Position numbers and translations under genes: made by a program. Under the pieces are notes generated by a model. The model did not search any database and was not told the origin of the DNA. It was given only the letters and a program-made list of their open reading frames with translations. From NCBI GenBank assembly GCA_902775985.1, contig CACYOR010000034.1, positions 1 to 35,971 on the forward strand: a DNA stretch of 35,971 nt. The letters are read 5' to 3'. This document shows positions 14,615-22,292 of the stretch, piece by piece (position 1 is the first letter of the stretch; the number at the start of each line of letters is the position of its first letter). The DNA is from Oscillospiraceae bacterium (GTDB lineage: Bacteria; Bacillota; Clostridia; Oscillospirales; Oscillospiraceae).

Positions 14615-16109
14615 AGTCGCTCAATTTGACGATCAGCACGTCTCCGTCCATCCTGACGGAGCCCTCATAGGGATAGCAGGGCATGGCGGCCAGCGCCTGG
14701 CTTCCCCGCAGGGCGGCCAGCTCCTCCTCGCCGGCAAAGGGCACATCCCAGCCGATGTAGAGCCGCATCAGCTCCTGAGCATGGACACTGCGCCGGATGT
14801 TGTTGCCCGGGAGGGTGAAATTCCCGAAATCAAAGTCCTGCCGCTGATTGATGTACTGCTCTCCCGGCTCCCCGATCAGTGCCAGGCGGCTGTTCTGGGT
14901 GAAGCCCGGCGTCTGCTGGGCACGGACCATCAGCTCCGTATAAAAGCTCTTGGCGTTTTCGTATTCCAAATAGCTGCACAGGGAAAAGGCATTGGCGAAA
15001 TACACATTTCCCGCCAGCACCAGCGCCATGACCAGCACGGCAAAGCGGCGCGGCAGCCGGGCTCCCTCCCCCGCTCCCCCGTCCAGAACCACAGCCGTCA
15101 ATACATAGACGGAGCAGAAGCTGTACAGGGCCAGGGAGTGGATAAAGCCGGTATCCGCCAGCAGGTACAGGCAGTCGACGGCCAGAGGAAGCAGCACCAG
15201 AGCCAGCAGACAGAGAAGCCGCCGCGAGAGCTTCTGCTGCCGGGTGCGCAGAAAGAGCTCCGCCAGGACAAGCAGTATCCCGGCCGCGTGCAGAACGAGC
15301 GAGAGCCGGCCGCGCACATAGCCGAAATAACCCCGCGTCAGAATATGCAGGAAAGCGCTGTAGGCCACGGCTGCGCGCATCGGCAGGCTTTGCCGGGTAT
15401 TGACCACGTCCGCGGTCAGGGCCGGGAGATGGAGCAGCCGCTGCTGCAGCAACATACTGAGCCCATAGCCGCCCGCCGCCAGGACGAGCATCAGCAGCAT
15501 CGCCAGGCCCTCACGCACCACGGCCGCCGTGTCCTCTTCCTCTCGAAGCAGGCGCTGGATCAGCAGGATGAGACAGAAGCTCGCCGCGAAGGCAAAGTAG
15601 CCCTGATAGATGGAGCAGGAAAACAGCAGCAGCGCCGGGGCCGCGAGATAGCGCCACCGCTTCCCCCGCTGAAAGGCCGCCACCGAGGCGATCGCCAGCA
15701 GCAGGGCCAGGGCATAGGGCGCGCTGGTAAAGGTATAGCTGATGGTGCCGGTCTCCGCCGGGAAGCAGACGAAGAGGCCGCAGAGCACGATCTGCAGCGC
15801 CGGATGTTTCAGCCGGAAAATGCCGACGATCAGGCAGGCCGCGAGAGACAGGAACAGCAGACTTAGCAGCCCGTAAAACCAGGGAAGGGACAGATCCGGC
15901 ATGACAAAGCGCAGCAGCGCCAGGCCCCAGCGGCCGGAGATCGTGGTCGCTCCCTTGCCGAAGAAGAAGGGCAGGTCGTCATCCACCGGGATCTTGTTGG
16001 CCAGCAGGAAGCCATAGGCCAGCAGTCCGAACAGGAACGCCGAAAGAAAGGGCACGCGATACACGTCCCAAAGCTGTTTCCCTCGATTCTCTTTCCTGGT
16101 CTTTTCCAT
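14613..16109 (-). CDS. GtrII-like multi-pass glucosyltransferase-family membrane protein
   Basis: 498 residues. A short basic N-terminus is followed by about eleven or twelve hydrophobic helices and a soluble C-terminal domain of about 100 residues. The first loop contains VDDDLPFFFG and then TISGRWGLALL, which matches the DD...SGRW signature of the GtrII glucosyltransferase family. Those proteins move sugar from a lipid carrier onto surface polysaccharide on the outer face of the membrane. The start is ATG at 16107-16109 behind GGAGGAAGAGA; longer readings lack a ribosome site. It is transcribed alone, with no other glycan genes adjacent, so its acceptor is unknown. Confidence 0.75.
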   Translation of the reverse strand: MEKTRKENRGKQLWDVYRVPFLSAFLFGLLAYGFLLANKIPVDDDLPFFFGKGATTISGRWGLALLRFVMPDLSLPWFYGLLSLLFLSLAACLIVGIFRLKHPALQIVLCGLFVCFPAETGTISYTFTSAPYALALLLAIASVAAFQRGKRWRYLAAPALLLFSCSIYQGYFAFAASFCLILLIQRLLREEEDTAAVVREGLAMLLMLVLAAGGYGLSMLLQQRLLHLPALTADVVNTRQSLPMRAAVAYSAFLHILTRGYFGYVRGRLSLVLHAAGILLVLAELFLRTRQQKLSRRLLCLLALVLLPLAVDCLYLLADTGFIHSLALYSFCSVYVLTAVVLDGGAGEGARLPRRFAVLVMALVLAGNVYFANAFSLCSYLEYENAKSFYTELMVRAQQTPGFTQNSRLALIGEPGEQYINQRQDFDFGNFTLPGNNIRRSVHAQELMRLYIGWDVPFAGEEELAALRGSQALAAMPCYPYEGSVRMDGDVLIVKLSD

Positions 16110-16178
16110 TCTCTTCCTCCGGCGGTGATCTGCCTGTATCTTATCATGCCCCTGCCCAAAAAGCAAATCCCCGCCCAT

Positions 16179-16212
16179 AAAAATCGGCGGCTTCCCTTGG
16201 GAAGCCGCCGAT
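16179..16212 (-). terminator. Terminator at the end of the uronate gene cluster
   Basis: ATCGGCGGCTTCCC (16183-16196) pairs with GGGAAGCCGCCGAT (16199-16212). On the minus strand a T run follows. It lies 14 bases past the zinc dehydrogenase stop. Confidence 0.88.
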
Positions 16213-16226
16213 CCGCGTGTAAACAC

Positions 16227-17258
16227 TCAGACTTTCTGGCAGTCGATGATGATCTTGCAGAGGTTATCGCCGTTGATCATCATGTTGATGGCCTTGTCGA
16301 TGTCACTGAGCGGAAGAATATCGCTGACCATGCGATCCAGGTGCAGTTTGCGCCAGTTTTCTTCCACGAAACGGACGCCGCCTTCAAAGTCTTCCTGCGT
16401 GTACAGGCGGTTGCCGATCAGGGTGATCTCCTTGAAGGAGACCTTGCCGATGATGAATTCATAGGCGTCGCCGGAGAGGTTCAGGCTCATCATCTTGCCG
16501 CCGCAGCGGGTCAGATCCGGCATCTGCAAGGTCGCGGACTTCGCACCGGAGGTGTCGTAAACCATGTCGAATCCACCGCCGCCGGTCACTTCGCGCATGA
16601 GATCCATGGGGTCGGTCTGCATGGGATTGATGGTCTCGATGCCCATCGACTCGACAAACTGACGCCGGGGTTCATTCACCTCGGACACGATGACCCGTCC
16701 GGCCCCATAGGCCTTGGCAAAGATCGCAATGTACAGGCCGACCGCTGCGCCGCCGGAGATGAAGACGGTGTCGCCCTTTTGAAGCTGGCTGCGGACCATG
16801 ACGTGATAGCCGACGGCAAAGGGCTCGCCCAGGATGGCGACCTCATCGGGGAAGTCGTCGGGGATGGCGACCAACTTATCGACGCCGACCTTGGTATATT
16901 CCGCAAAACCGCCGTCCCGGTGGATGCCGAGGAGTTCCAGGTTTTCGCAAACATGGCCCAGGCCGCGCTTGCAGGCCGAGCACTTCCCGCAGGAGACCAC
17001 CGGGTTCATCAGCACACGCTGGCCCAGCTTGAAGGGTCCGTCGTAGCCCTCGGGCAGGCTCTCGATGGTGCCGAGGATCTCATGGCAGAGCACACGGGGA
17101 ATGGTGGCGGTCATATGTTTATGGCGATAGACGACCATATCGGAGCCGCAGACGCCGCCGTAGCGGACCTTGATCAGCGCCTCGTCGGGGCCGGGAGTCG
17201 GAACGGGGATGTCCGTCAGCTCCAGGTCAAACCAATCTTTTAAAACAGCTGCTTTCAT
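16227..17258 (-). CDS. Zinc-dependent medium-chain alcohol dehydrogenase of the uronate cluster
   Basis: 343 residues. Catalytic zinc ligands are C37 (GVCGSD), H59-E60 and E145 (LGEP). Structural zinc ligands are C90, C93, C96 and C104. The usual GHE at the catalytic site reads CHE here. A Rossmann motif appears as ISGGAAVGLYIAI. The family oxidises polyols or sugar acids with NAD(P). It is the last gene of the kduD/kdgK/kdgA group, so a role on a hexonate or uronate intermediate is likely, for example an LgoD-like galactonate dehydrogenase or a step parallel to KduD. If kduD is truly broken it might compensate, but that is speculation. The ribosome site lies in AGGAAGGATTGA. Confidence 0.88.
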   Translation of the reverse strand: MKAAVLKDWFDLELTDIPVPTPGPDEALIKVRYGGVCGSDMVVYRHKHMTATIPRVLCHEILGTIESLPEGYDGPFKLGQRVLMNPVVSCGKCSACKRGLGHVCENLELLGIHRDGGFAEYTKVGVDKLVAIPDDFPDEVAILGEPFAVGYHVMVRSQLQKGDTVFISGGAAVGLYIAIFAKAYGAGRVIVSEVNEPRRQFVESMGIETINPMQTDPMDLMREVTGGGGFDMVYDTSGAKSATLQMPDLTRCGGKMMSLNLSGDAYEFIIGKVSFKEITLIGNRLYTQEDFEGGVRFVEENWRKLHLDRMVSDILPLSDIDKAINMMINGDNLCKIIIDCQKV

Positions 17259-17302
17259 ACTGTATCAATCCTTCCTTCCGATTTCTTCCCGTCCCCCCGT
17301 CT

Positions 17303-17337
17303 CCAACGCAGAGCCCAGCGAAGCGGGTCTGCGTTGG
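17303..17337 (-). other. Hairpin between kduD and the zinc dehydrogenase
   Basis: CCAACGCAGA (17303-17312) pairs with TCTGCGTTGG (17328-17337), and outer bases CCGTCT/AGACGG extend it imperfectly. No clear T run. Probably an mRNA processing or partial termination element. Confidence 0.5.
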
Positions 17338-17423
17338 TAAAGGAAGACGGAAGGAGCGGATATGCAGCTTTCGCGGCTCTTTCGCAAACCGCGGAAGCGA
17401 AATGGAGCGAGTTTCGTCTGACG

Positions 17424-18265
17424 TCAAGGCTGCTTGCCGATGTAGGCCAGGATGCCGCCGTCCACGTACAGGACGTGGCCGTTGACGAAGTTGGAGGCGT
17501 CGGAAGCAAGGAACACGGCCGGGCCCATCAGATCGTCCGTGGTGCCCCAGCGGGCCGCAGGGGTCTTGGCCACGATAAACTGATCAAAGGGATGGCGGCT
17601 GCCGTCGGGCTGGCGCTCGCGCAGAGGCGCGGTCTGCGGCGTGGCGATGTAGCCGGGTCCGATGCCGTTGCACTGGATGTTGTATTCGCCGTACTCGGAG
17701 CAGATGTTGCGGGTGAGCATCTTCAGACCGCCCTTGGCCGCCGCGTAGGCGGAGACGGTCTCTTCAGACCGCCCTTGGCCGCCGCGTAGGCGGAGACGGT
17801 CTCGCGGCCCAGCTCGCTCATCATGGAGCAGATGTTGATGATCTTGCCGTGGCCCTTCTTGATCATGCCGGGGATGACGGCCTTGGAGACGATGAAGGGT
17901 GCGGTCAGGTCGATGTCGATGACCTGGCGGAAGTCCTTGGCCTCCATCTCGATCATGGGGATACGCTTGATGATGCCGGCGTTGTTCACCAGGATGTCGA
18001 TGGTGCCCAGCTCCTTCTCGATGTCCGCCACCATCTTGACCACGTCTTCCTCGTTGGTCACGTCGCAGAAATAGCCGTGGGCGTCGATGCCTTTCTCGGC
18101 ATAGGCCTTCAGGGCCTCTTCCATGTGCTTCTCGCCGCGGCAGTTGAAGGCGATCTTGGCGCCGCAGGCCGCATAGGCCTCGGCGATGGCGAAGCCGATA
18201 CCGTAGGCCGCGCCGGTGATGAGGGCAACCTTACCCTCCAGAGAGAACTGTTTCATCATGTCCAT
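17424..18265 (-). pseudogene. kduD: 2-dehydro-3-deoxy-D-gluconate dehydrogenase (KduD), frameshifted by a 41-bp tandem duplication
   Basis: The front part (from ATG at 18263-18265, behind AGGAGG) is a short-chain dehydrogenase: TGAAYGIG cofactor loop, NNAG, and the catalytic Ser-Tyr-Lys ending in SAYAAAKGG. The frame then breaks. The second part resumes with MLTRNICSEYG and ends normally (VNGHVLYVDGG). The break coincides with a perfect 41-base direct duplication (17720-17760 and 17761-17801). Removing one copy restores a continuous 266-residue KduD, the usual family length. KduD interconverts 2,5-diketo-3-deoxygluconate and KDG using NAD(H), between KduI and KdgK. As written, translation stops soon after the catalytic lysine, so the product would be inactive. 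A recent mutation or an assembly error are both possible. Confidence 0.93.
17720..17801. repeat. Perfect 41-bp tandem direct duplication inside kduD
   Basis: The unit beginning TCTTCAGACCGCCC at 17720 ends at 17760 and is repeated without mismatch at 17761-17801. Its length is not a multiple of three and it causes the kduD frameshift. Confidence 0.97.
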
Positions 18266-18325
18266 GGGATGTTTCCTCCTAATCTCAATTTGCATGCGGA
18301 GCACTGGCCCCGCGCGTGTACTTTC

Positions 18326-19351
18326 TCAGCGCTGCACGCGGCCGGAGCCGTCGCCGCCCATAAGCTTCTCCACCTCGTCCACGCTGACGCGGTTGAAGTC
18401 GCCCAGGATGCTGTGCTTCAGGCAGGAGGCCGCCACGGCGAACTCCAGCGCCTGCTGCTTGTCCTCATAGTGGGTCAGACCGTAGATCAGACCGCCGCCG
18501 AAGCTGTCGCCGCCGCCGACGCGGTCGACGATATCGCGGATCTCATAGCGCTTGGACTCGTAGAAATGCTCCCGGTCGTTGAGGCAGGCGGCCCAGCCGT
18601 TCCAGTCGGCGGACTTGGATTCGCGCAGAGTGATGGCGATCATCTTCATGTTGGGATAGGCGGCCAGGACCTTGTCGCCCAGGGCCTTGTACTTGGCGCG
18701 GTCCAGCTCCCCGGACTCCACGACCACGTCGGTGGTGATCTCCAGGGACTTCTGCACGTCCTCCTCGTTGGCGATGGCCACGTCCACAAAGTTTGCGATC
18801 TCCCGCATGACCTCGGCGGCGCGCACGCCGTACTTCCACAGGTTCTTGCGGTAGTTCAGGTCGCAGGAGACGGTGATGCCCCGCTTCTTGGCCTCCTTCA
18901 CGGACTCCAGGGAGAGCTCCTTCGCGCTCTCGGAGATGGCCGGGGTGATACCAGTGATGTGGAACCAGTCCACGCCCTCAAAGGCCTTGTCCCAGTCGAT
19001 ATCGCCGGGCTTGGCCAGGGCCATGGCGGAGTATTCGCGGTCATAGACCACCTTGGAAGGACGGGCGTTGGCGCCGGTCTCCAGGTAGTAGATGCCCATG
19101 CGGCCGGGGCCGCGGACGATGCGGGTGGTATCCACGCCGAACTTGCGCAGCTCCTTGACGCACTCGTCGGCAATCACGTTCTTGGGCAGCACGGTGAGGA
19201 AGGCCACATCCTGCTCATAGTTGGCCAGGGAGACGGCCACGTTGGCCTCGCCGCCGCCGAAGGTGGCCTCCAGCATCTGGCTCTGGAAGAAGCGCTCCAG
19301 GCCGGGAGATTTCAGACGCAGCATGACCTCACCGAAGGTTAAGAATTTCAT
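18326..19351 (-). CDS. kdgK: 2-keto-3-deoxygluconate kinase
   Basis: 341 residues of the PfkB/ribokinase family. FGGGEANVA (31-39) is the substrate-binding signature near the N-terminus, and [12 protein letters not shown] holds the catalytic base D282 and the anion hole of the second PfkB signature. The enzyme phosphorylates KDG to KDPG with ATP in the cytoplasm. Its position between kdgA and kduD, all on the minus strand with gaps of about 40 to 60 bases and AGGAGG ribosome sites, gives the assignment. Length is normal and no lesion is seen. Confidence 0.93.
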   Translation of the reverse strand: MKFLTFGEVMLRLKSPGLERFFQSQMLEATFGGGEANVAVSLANYEQDVAFLTVLPKNVIADECVKELRKFGVDTTRIVRGPGRMGIYYLETGANARPSKVVYDREYSAMALAKPGDIDWDKAFEGVDWFHITGITPAISESAKELSLESVKEAKKRGITVSCDLNYRKNLWKYGVRAAEVMREIANFVDVAIANEEDVQKSLEITTDVVVESGELDRAKYKALGDKVLAAYPNMKMIAITLRESKSADWNGWAACLNDREHFYESKRYEIRDIVDRVGGGDSFGGGLIYGLTHYEDKQQALEFAVAASCLKHSILGDFNRVSVDEVEKLMGGDGSGRVQR

Positions 19352-19391
19352 GGCAGTATTCCTCCTGTAGGATGGTTAAATCCGATTTTTC

Positions 19392-20348
19392 TTACTTCTG
19401 CAGCAGATGCACCGCGAAGCCGCCGATCTCGTCCTTCAGATAGACGGAGTTGATGCGGTCGCCCTTGCACTTGAGGGTGTCCATATCCAGGGCAAAGCCC
19501 TTCTTCTCCAGCTCGGGGATGGCGCAGTCAATCTTGTTGGTGCGCACGGCCAGATGGCCCTTGGCACCCAGGAACTGGCTCTTCATGACCTCGACGCCGG
19601 TGCCGGCGAAGTTGGAGGAGTTGCCCGGCTTCACGCCGAAATCAAAGGCCGCGTCAAAGGCCTCGGCCACTCCCATGGCGGTGTCGGCGTCGTCGGTGTT
19701 GATGCCCACGTGGGCGACCTCAAAGCCCAGCAGGGCCTTGCGGGCGTCCTTGCAGAGCTGGGTGATCTTGTCGAAGTTGTGGGCGGCGATATCGGCCTTC
19801 GGGCAGATCCAGCTGCCGCCGATGGCGTGGATGAAGGGGGAAGCGGCAAACTCGGCGATGTTGTCGTTGTTGACGCCGCCGGTGGGGATGAACTTCATCC
19901 CGACAAAGGGACCGGCCAGGGACTTGATCGCCTTCAGGCCGCCGTAGACATTGGCCGGGAAGAACTTCACGACCTTCAGGCCGTGCTTGAGAGCCATCAT
20001 GATCTCGGTGGGCGTGACGCAGCCGGGGGTCACGGCGATGTTGTTCTCCACGCACCAGGCCACGGTCTCCTCATCGTAGCCGGGGGCGACGATGAACTTG
20101 GCACCCTGGGCGACGGCGAGCTTGGCCTGCTCCAGGTTCAGCACGGTGCCCGCGCCGACCAGCATCTCAGGGACGTTATCGGCCACGGCCTTGATGGAAT
20201 CGGCCGCAGCGGCGGTGCGGAAAGTGATTTCCATGGTGGTGATGCCGCCGGCCAGGAGGGCTTTCGCGGTGGGGACGGCGTCCTCGGCGTTCTCCAATAC
20301 AACGACCGGCACAATACCGGAGGCGGCAAACTGTTTCATGATGTCCAT
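19392..20348 (-). CDS. kdgA: KDPG/KHG aldolase with C-terminal VOC-like domain
   Basis: 318 residues, about 100 more than a classical KDPG aldolase. Residues 1-207 are the class I aldolase barrel: E40 and R44 in GITTMEITFRT, the Schiff-base lysine K128 in VKFFPANVYGG, and the phosphate-binding GGVNNDN and GGSW. It splits KDPG into pyruvate and glyceraldehyde-3-phosphate. Residues from about 208 (LGFEVAHVGINTDD) to the end look like a glyoxalase/VOC-type beta-alpha-beta domain, with no confident full set of metal ligands. The extension may be regulatory or may help substrate handling; similar long forms exist in some clostridia, as far as I recall. It is the first gene after the divergent region that holds the 226-residue gene's promoter. 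Confidence 0.9.
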   Translation of the reverse strand: MDIMKQFAASGIVPVVVLENAEDAVPTAKALLAGGITTMEITFRTAAAADSIKAVADNVPEMLVGAGTVLNLEQAKLAVAQGAKFIVAPGYDEETVAWCVENNIAVTPGCVTPTEIMMALKHGLKVVKFFPANVYGGLKAIKSLAGPFVGMKFIPTGGVNNDNIAEFAASPFIHAIGGSWICPKADIAAHNFDKITQLCKDARKALLGFEVAHVGINTDDADTAMGVAEAFDAAFDFGVKPGNSSNFAGTGVEVMKSQFLGAKGHLAVRTNKIDCAIPELEKKGFALDMDTLKCKGDRINSVYLKDEIGGFAVHLLQK

Positions 20349-20375
20349 TGTGGTTTTCTCCTTTCGTATTTGGCG

Positions 20376-20404
20376 TTTACTTTTATTGCTTTTTTCGGTA
20401 TAAT
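20376..20404 (+). promoter_or_regulatory. Promoter of the unknown 226-residue gene
   Basis: TTTACT (20376-20381) and perfect TATAAT (20399-20404), 17-base spacer, start codon 30 bases downstream. Confidence 0.72.
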
Positions 20405-20410
20405 ACTCAA
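20382..20410 (-). promoter_or_regulatory. Possible kdgA promoter overlapping the divergent one
   Basis: Minus strand TTGAGT (20405-20410) and AATAAA (20382-20387) with a 17-base spacer. The -10 is weak. If real, it overlaps the divergent promoter almost completely, so polymerase could use only one at a time. Confidence 0.4.
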
Positions 20411-20434
20411 AAAAAGAAGCAGAGGGATACGCAT

Positions 20435-21115
20435 ATGAACGACTATCAGGCCTGTTACCGGCAGATCGAGGGGCTCTATCAGGATACGGCGATCCGGGAT
20501 CGCCGCTATTATCCGGACTTTCGCCGCAGTTGGGACGCGCTGCTGCGCCGGGCGGCGGAGAGCGAGGTCCGGTACTTCGACCCGGAGGCCCCCTCGGTCA
20601 TCACGGTCCCCTGCACCTACGGCGGACTGGACTTTACCTTCCACCTGGATCAGGACAAGATGGCCGACTGGTACTACCAGGAGGCCAAGCGGAAAAAGCG
20701 GGTCGTCTTCACCCCCAAGCGCTTCAAGCGCAGCTTTTCCGGCAAGCTCAGCTTCCACGAGTCCAGCTGCCATTACGACCCGGCGCTCCCGGAGCCCACG
20801 CTCAGGGAGTCGGACAGGAACATCATGGCCGCCGCCTTCCCCGGCCTGCCGCCGGAGCTCTACGTGGTCTACGGCAACAAGTGGGTGGACAAGCAGCTGA
20901 GCCCCTTTCACCGCAGCTCGGTGTCCCTGTTCCTGATTCAGACGGCCTTTCTCCCGGCCTTCCTGGCCACGCCCTTTGAGGTCTGCCTGTACCTGTTTTT
21001 GATGGACTACTGCATCATCAAAGAGGATTACCAGAAGGTCAAGGACGAGGAGCTCAAGCCCCTGCTGCACATCTTCCAGCCCAGTCCCATGCTGAAAATC
21101 AAAGGTCTTCTCTGA
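20435..21115 (+). CDS. Unrecognised 226-residue protein inside the uronate cluster
   Basis: I do not recognise this family. The product begins MNDYQACYRQIEGLYQ, has no signal peptide, and is rich in aromatic and basic residues (about position 80-105: WYYQEAKRKKRVVF, then PKRFKRSF). It has a hydrophobic stretch near the end (about 170-195, SLFLIQTAFLPAFLATPFEVCLYLF). It is probably soluble or membrane-associated. It has its own promoter and points against its neighbours, interrupting the minus-strand run between kdgA and kduI. Codon use resembles the surrounding genes. It could be an inserted gene unrelated to uronate metabolism or an unnoticed accessory. The ribosome site is weak (AGAGGG). 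Confidence 0.65.
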   Translation: MNDYQACYRQIEGLYQDTAIRDRRYYPDFRRSWDALLRRAAESEVRYFDPEAPSVITVPCTYGGLDFTFHLDQDKMADWYYQEAKRKKRVVFTPKRFKRSFSGKLSFHESSCHYDPALPEPTLRESDRNIMAAAFPGLPPELYVVYGNKWVDKQLSPFHRSSVSLFLIQTAFLPAFLATPFEVCLYLFLMDYCIIKEDYQKVKDEELKPLLHIFQPSPMLKIKGLL

Positions 21116-21127
21116 ATGTTTCCGAAA

Positions 21128-21365
21128 GGCTTGTCAAAAAAGCCTCGCAGAGTTTTTCGCTCGCAAGCGAAAAATCATTCAAATCCGTTTTCTCCGGCGG
21201 CGTGTACGTCGGAGAAAACACCTCTCAGCGCCGAAGTGTGCGAGTTGTCCGCCCTTGGCGGACAGCGAGTGCGCGCACGGGGCTGCATCTCCCTCCGTCA
21301 AGAAAGTCCATAGGACTTTTTTGACGGTCTCTCCGAAAGGCTTCCCCGAAAGGGGAAGCCTTTCG
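21128..21365. repeat. Array of hairpins between the unknown gene and kduI
   Basis: Five well-paired inverted repeats and one short one are packed in 240 bases: 21128-21144 (5 bp), TTTTTCGCT/AGCGAAAAA (21153-21174), GTTTTCTCCG/CGGAGAAAAC (21187-21219), TGTCCGCC/GGCGGACA (21246-21264), CCGTCAAgAAAGTCC/GGACTTTtTTGACGG (21295-21327) and CGAAAGGCTTCCCC/GGGGAAGCCTTTCG with a GAAA loop (21334-21365). The last is next to the kduI stop and probably terminates or protects that transcript. The others are unexplained. No gene lies in this stretch. Confidence 0.8.
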
Positions 21366-21367
21366 GT

Positions 21368-22210
21368 TTAGCGCATGTCGGTGATGGCGATGTTGTCCAT
21401 GTCGTCGAAGGCCTGGTTCTCGCCGCCCATGGCCCAGATGAAGGTGTAGGCCGCCGTGCCGCAGCCGGCATGGATGGACCAGGAGGGAGAGATGACCGCG
21501 TCGTAGTTCTGCATGACGATGTGGCGGGTCTCCTGGCCCTGGCCCATCATATGGAAGACGACGTTGCCCTCGGGGATGTTGAAGTAGGTATAGACCTCCA
21601 TGCGGCGCTCATGGGTGTGGGCGGGCATGGTGTTCCAGACGCTGCCCGGGGCCAGCTGGGTCAGACCCATGGAGAGCTGGCAGGTCTCCAGCACGTCGGG
21701 ATGGATGAACTGGTTGATGACGCGCTTGTTGGCGGTCTCCTCGGCGCCGCAGGGGCGCTTGTTGGCGTCGGCAAAGGAGAGGAAGGTGGTCTTGCAGGCC
21801 TTGTGGGCCGGGGCGGAGACCAGATAGAAGCGGGCGGGATTGGCCGCATCCTTGCTGGCGAAGCTCACGCTCTTCGTGCCCTTGGTGATGTACAGGCAGT
21901 CCTCAAAGCCGAGCTCAAAGCTCTCCTCGTCCGCGGTGATCACACCGGGGCCGCCCAGGTTGAAAACGCCGGCCTCGCGGCGCTCCAGGAAGTAATTGGT
22001 GCCGAAATTGCCCCAGACGTCGATGCCCTTGTCAATGGGAACGGTTTCCTTAACCGGCATAATGCCGAGGACGACCATGCGATCCACGTGGGAATAGACA
22101 GCCTGCACGCTGTCGGGCTGATAGAGATTCTGGATCAAAAACTCCTTGCGCAGCTCCTCGGTGGTGTAGCGCTTGACGTCGTTGGGACCGGTGGAATAGC
22201 GAATGTCCAT
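21368..22210 (-). CDS. kduI: 5-keto-4-deoxyuronate isomerase
   Basis: 280 residues, the normal KduI length. The zinc ligands of this cupin-fold isomerase are visible: H198 and H200 (PAHTHERRMEVY), E205 and H247 (SIHAGCG). KduI converts 5-keto-4-deoxyuronate, the product released from unsaturated uronates, to 2,5-diketo-3-deoxygluconate for KduD. Its presence says that unsaturated oligouronides from lyase action (pectin or glycosaminoglycan fragments) are the likely source, rather than plain galacturonate alone. It follows the TRAP permease gene on the same strand after a small hairpin, with TGGAGG before the start. Confidence 0.96.
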   Translation of the reverse strand: MDIRYSTGPNDVKRYTTEELRKEFLIQNLYQPDSVQAVYSHVDRMVVLGIMPVKETVPIDKGIDVWGNFGTNYFLERREAGVFNLGGPGVITADEESFELGFEDCLYITKGTKSVSFASKDAANPARFYLVSAPAHKACKTTFLSFADANKRPCGAEETANKRVINQFIHPDVLETCQLSMGLTQLAPGSVWNTMPAHTHERRMEVYTYFNIPEGNVVFHMMGQGQETRHIVMQNYDAVISPSWSIHAGCGTAAYTFIWAMGGENQAFDDMDNIAITDMR

Positions 22211-22239
22211 GGGAATGTACCTCCAATAAAATCAGTGGA

Positions 22240-22259
22240 AGCGGGGAGCAAGCCCCGCT
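22240..22259 (-). other. Short hairpin between dctM and kduI
   Basis: AGCGGGG (22240-22246) pairs with CCCCGCT (22253-22259) just before the kduI ribosome site. No T run, so possibly an mRNA stability element. Confidence 0.4.
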
Positions 22260-22292
22260 CCCACCTGGTATGCGGAATGGTTATGCTCCCGA

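Noticed and set aside
21128..21365. A CRISPR array
   Set aside because: The hairpins all have different sequences; there are no direct repeats with spacers and no cas genes.
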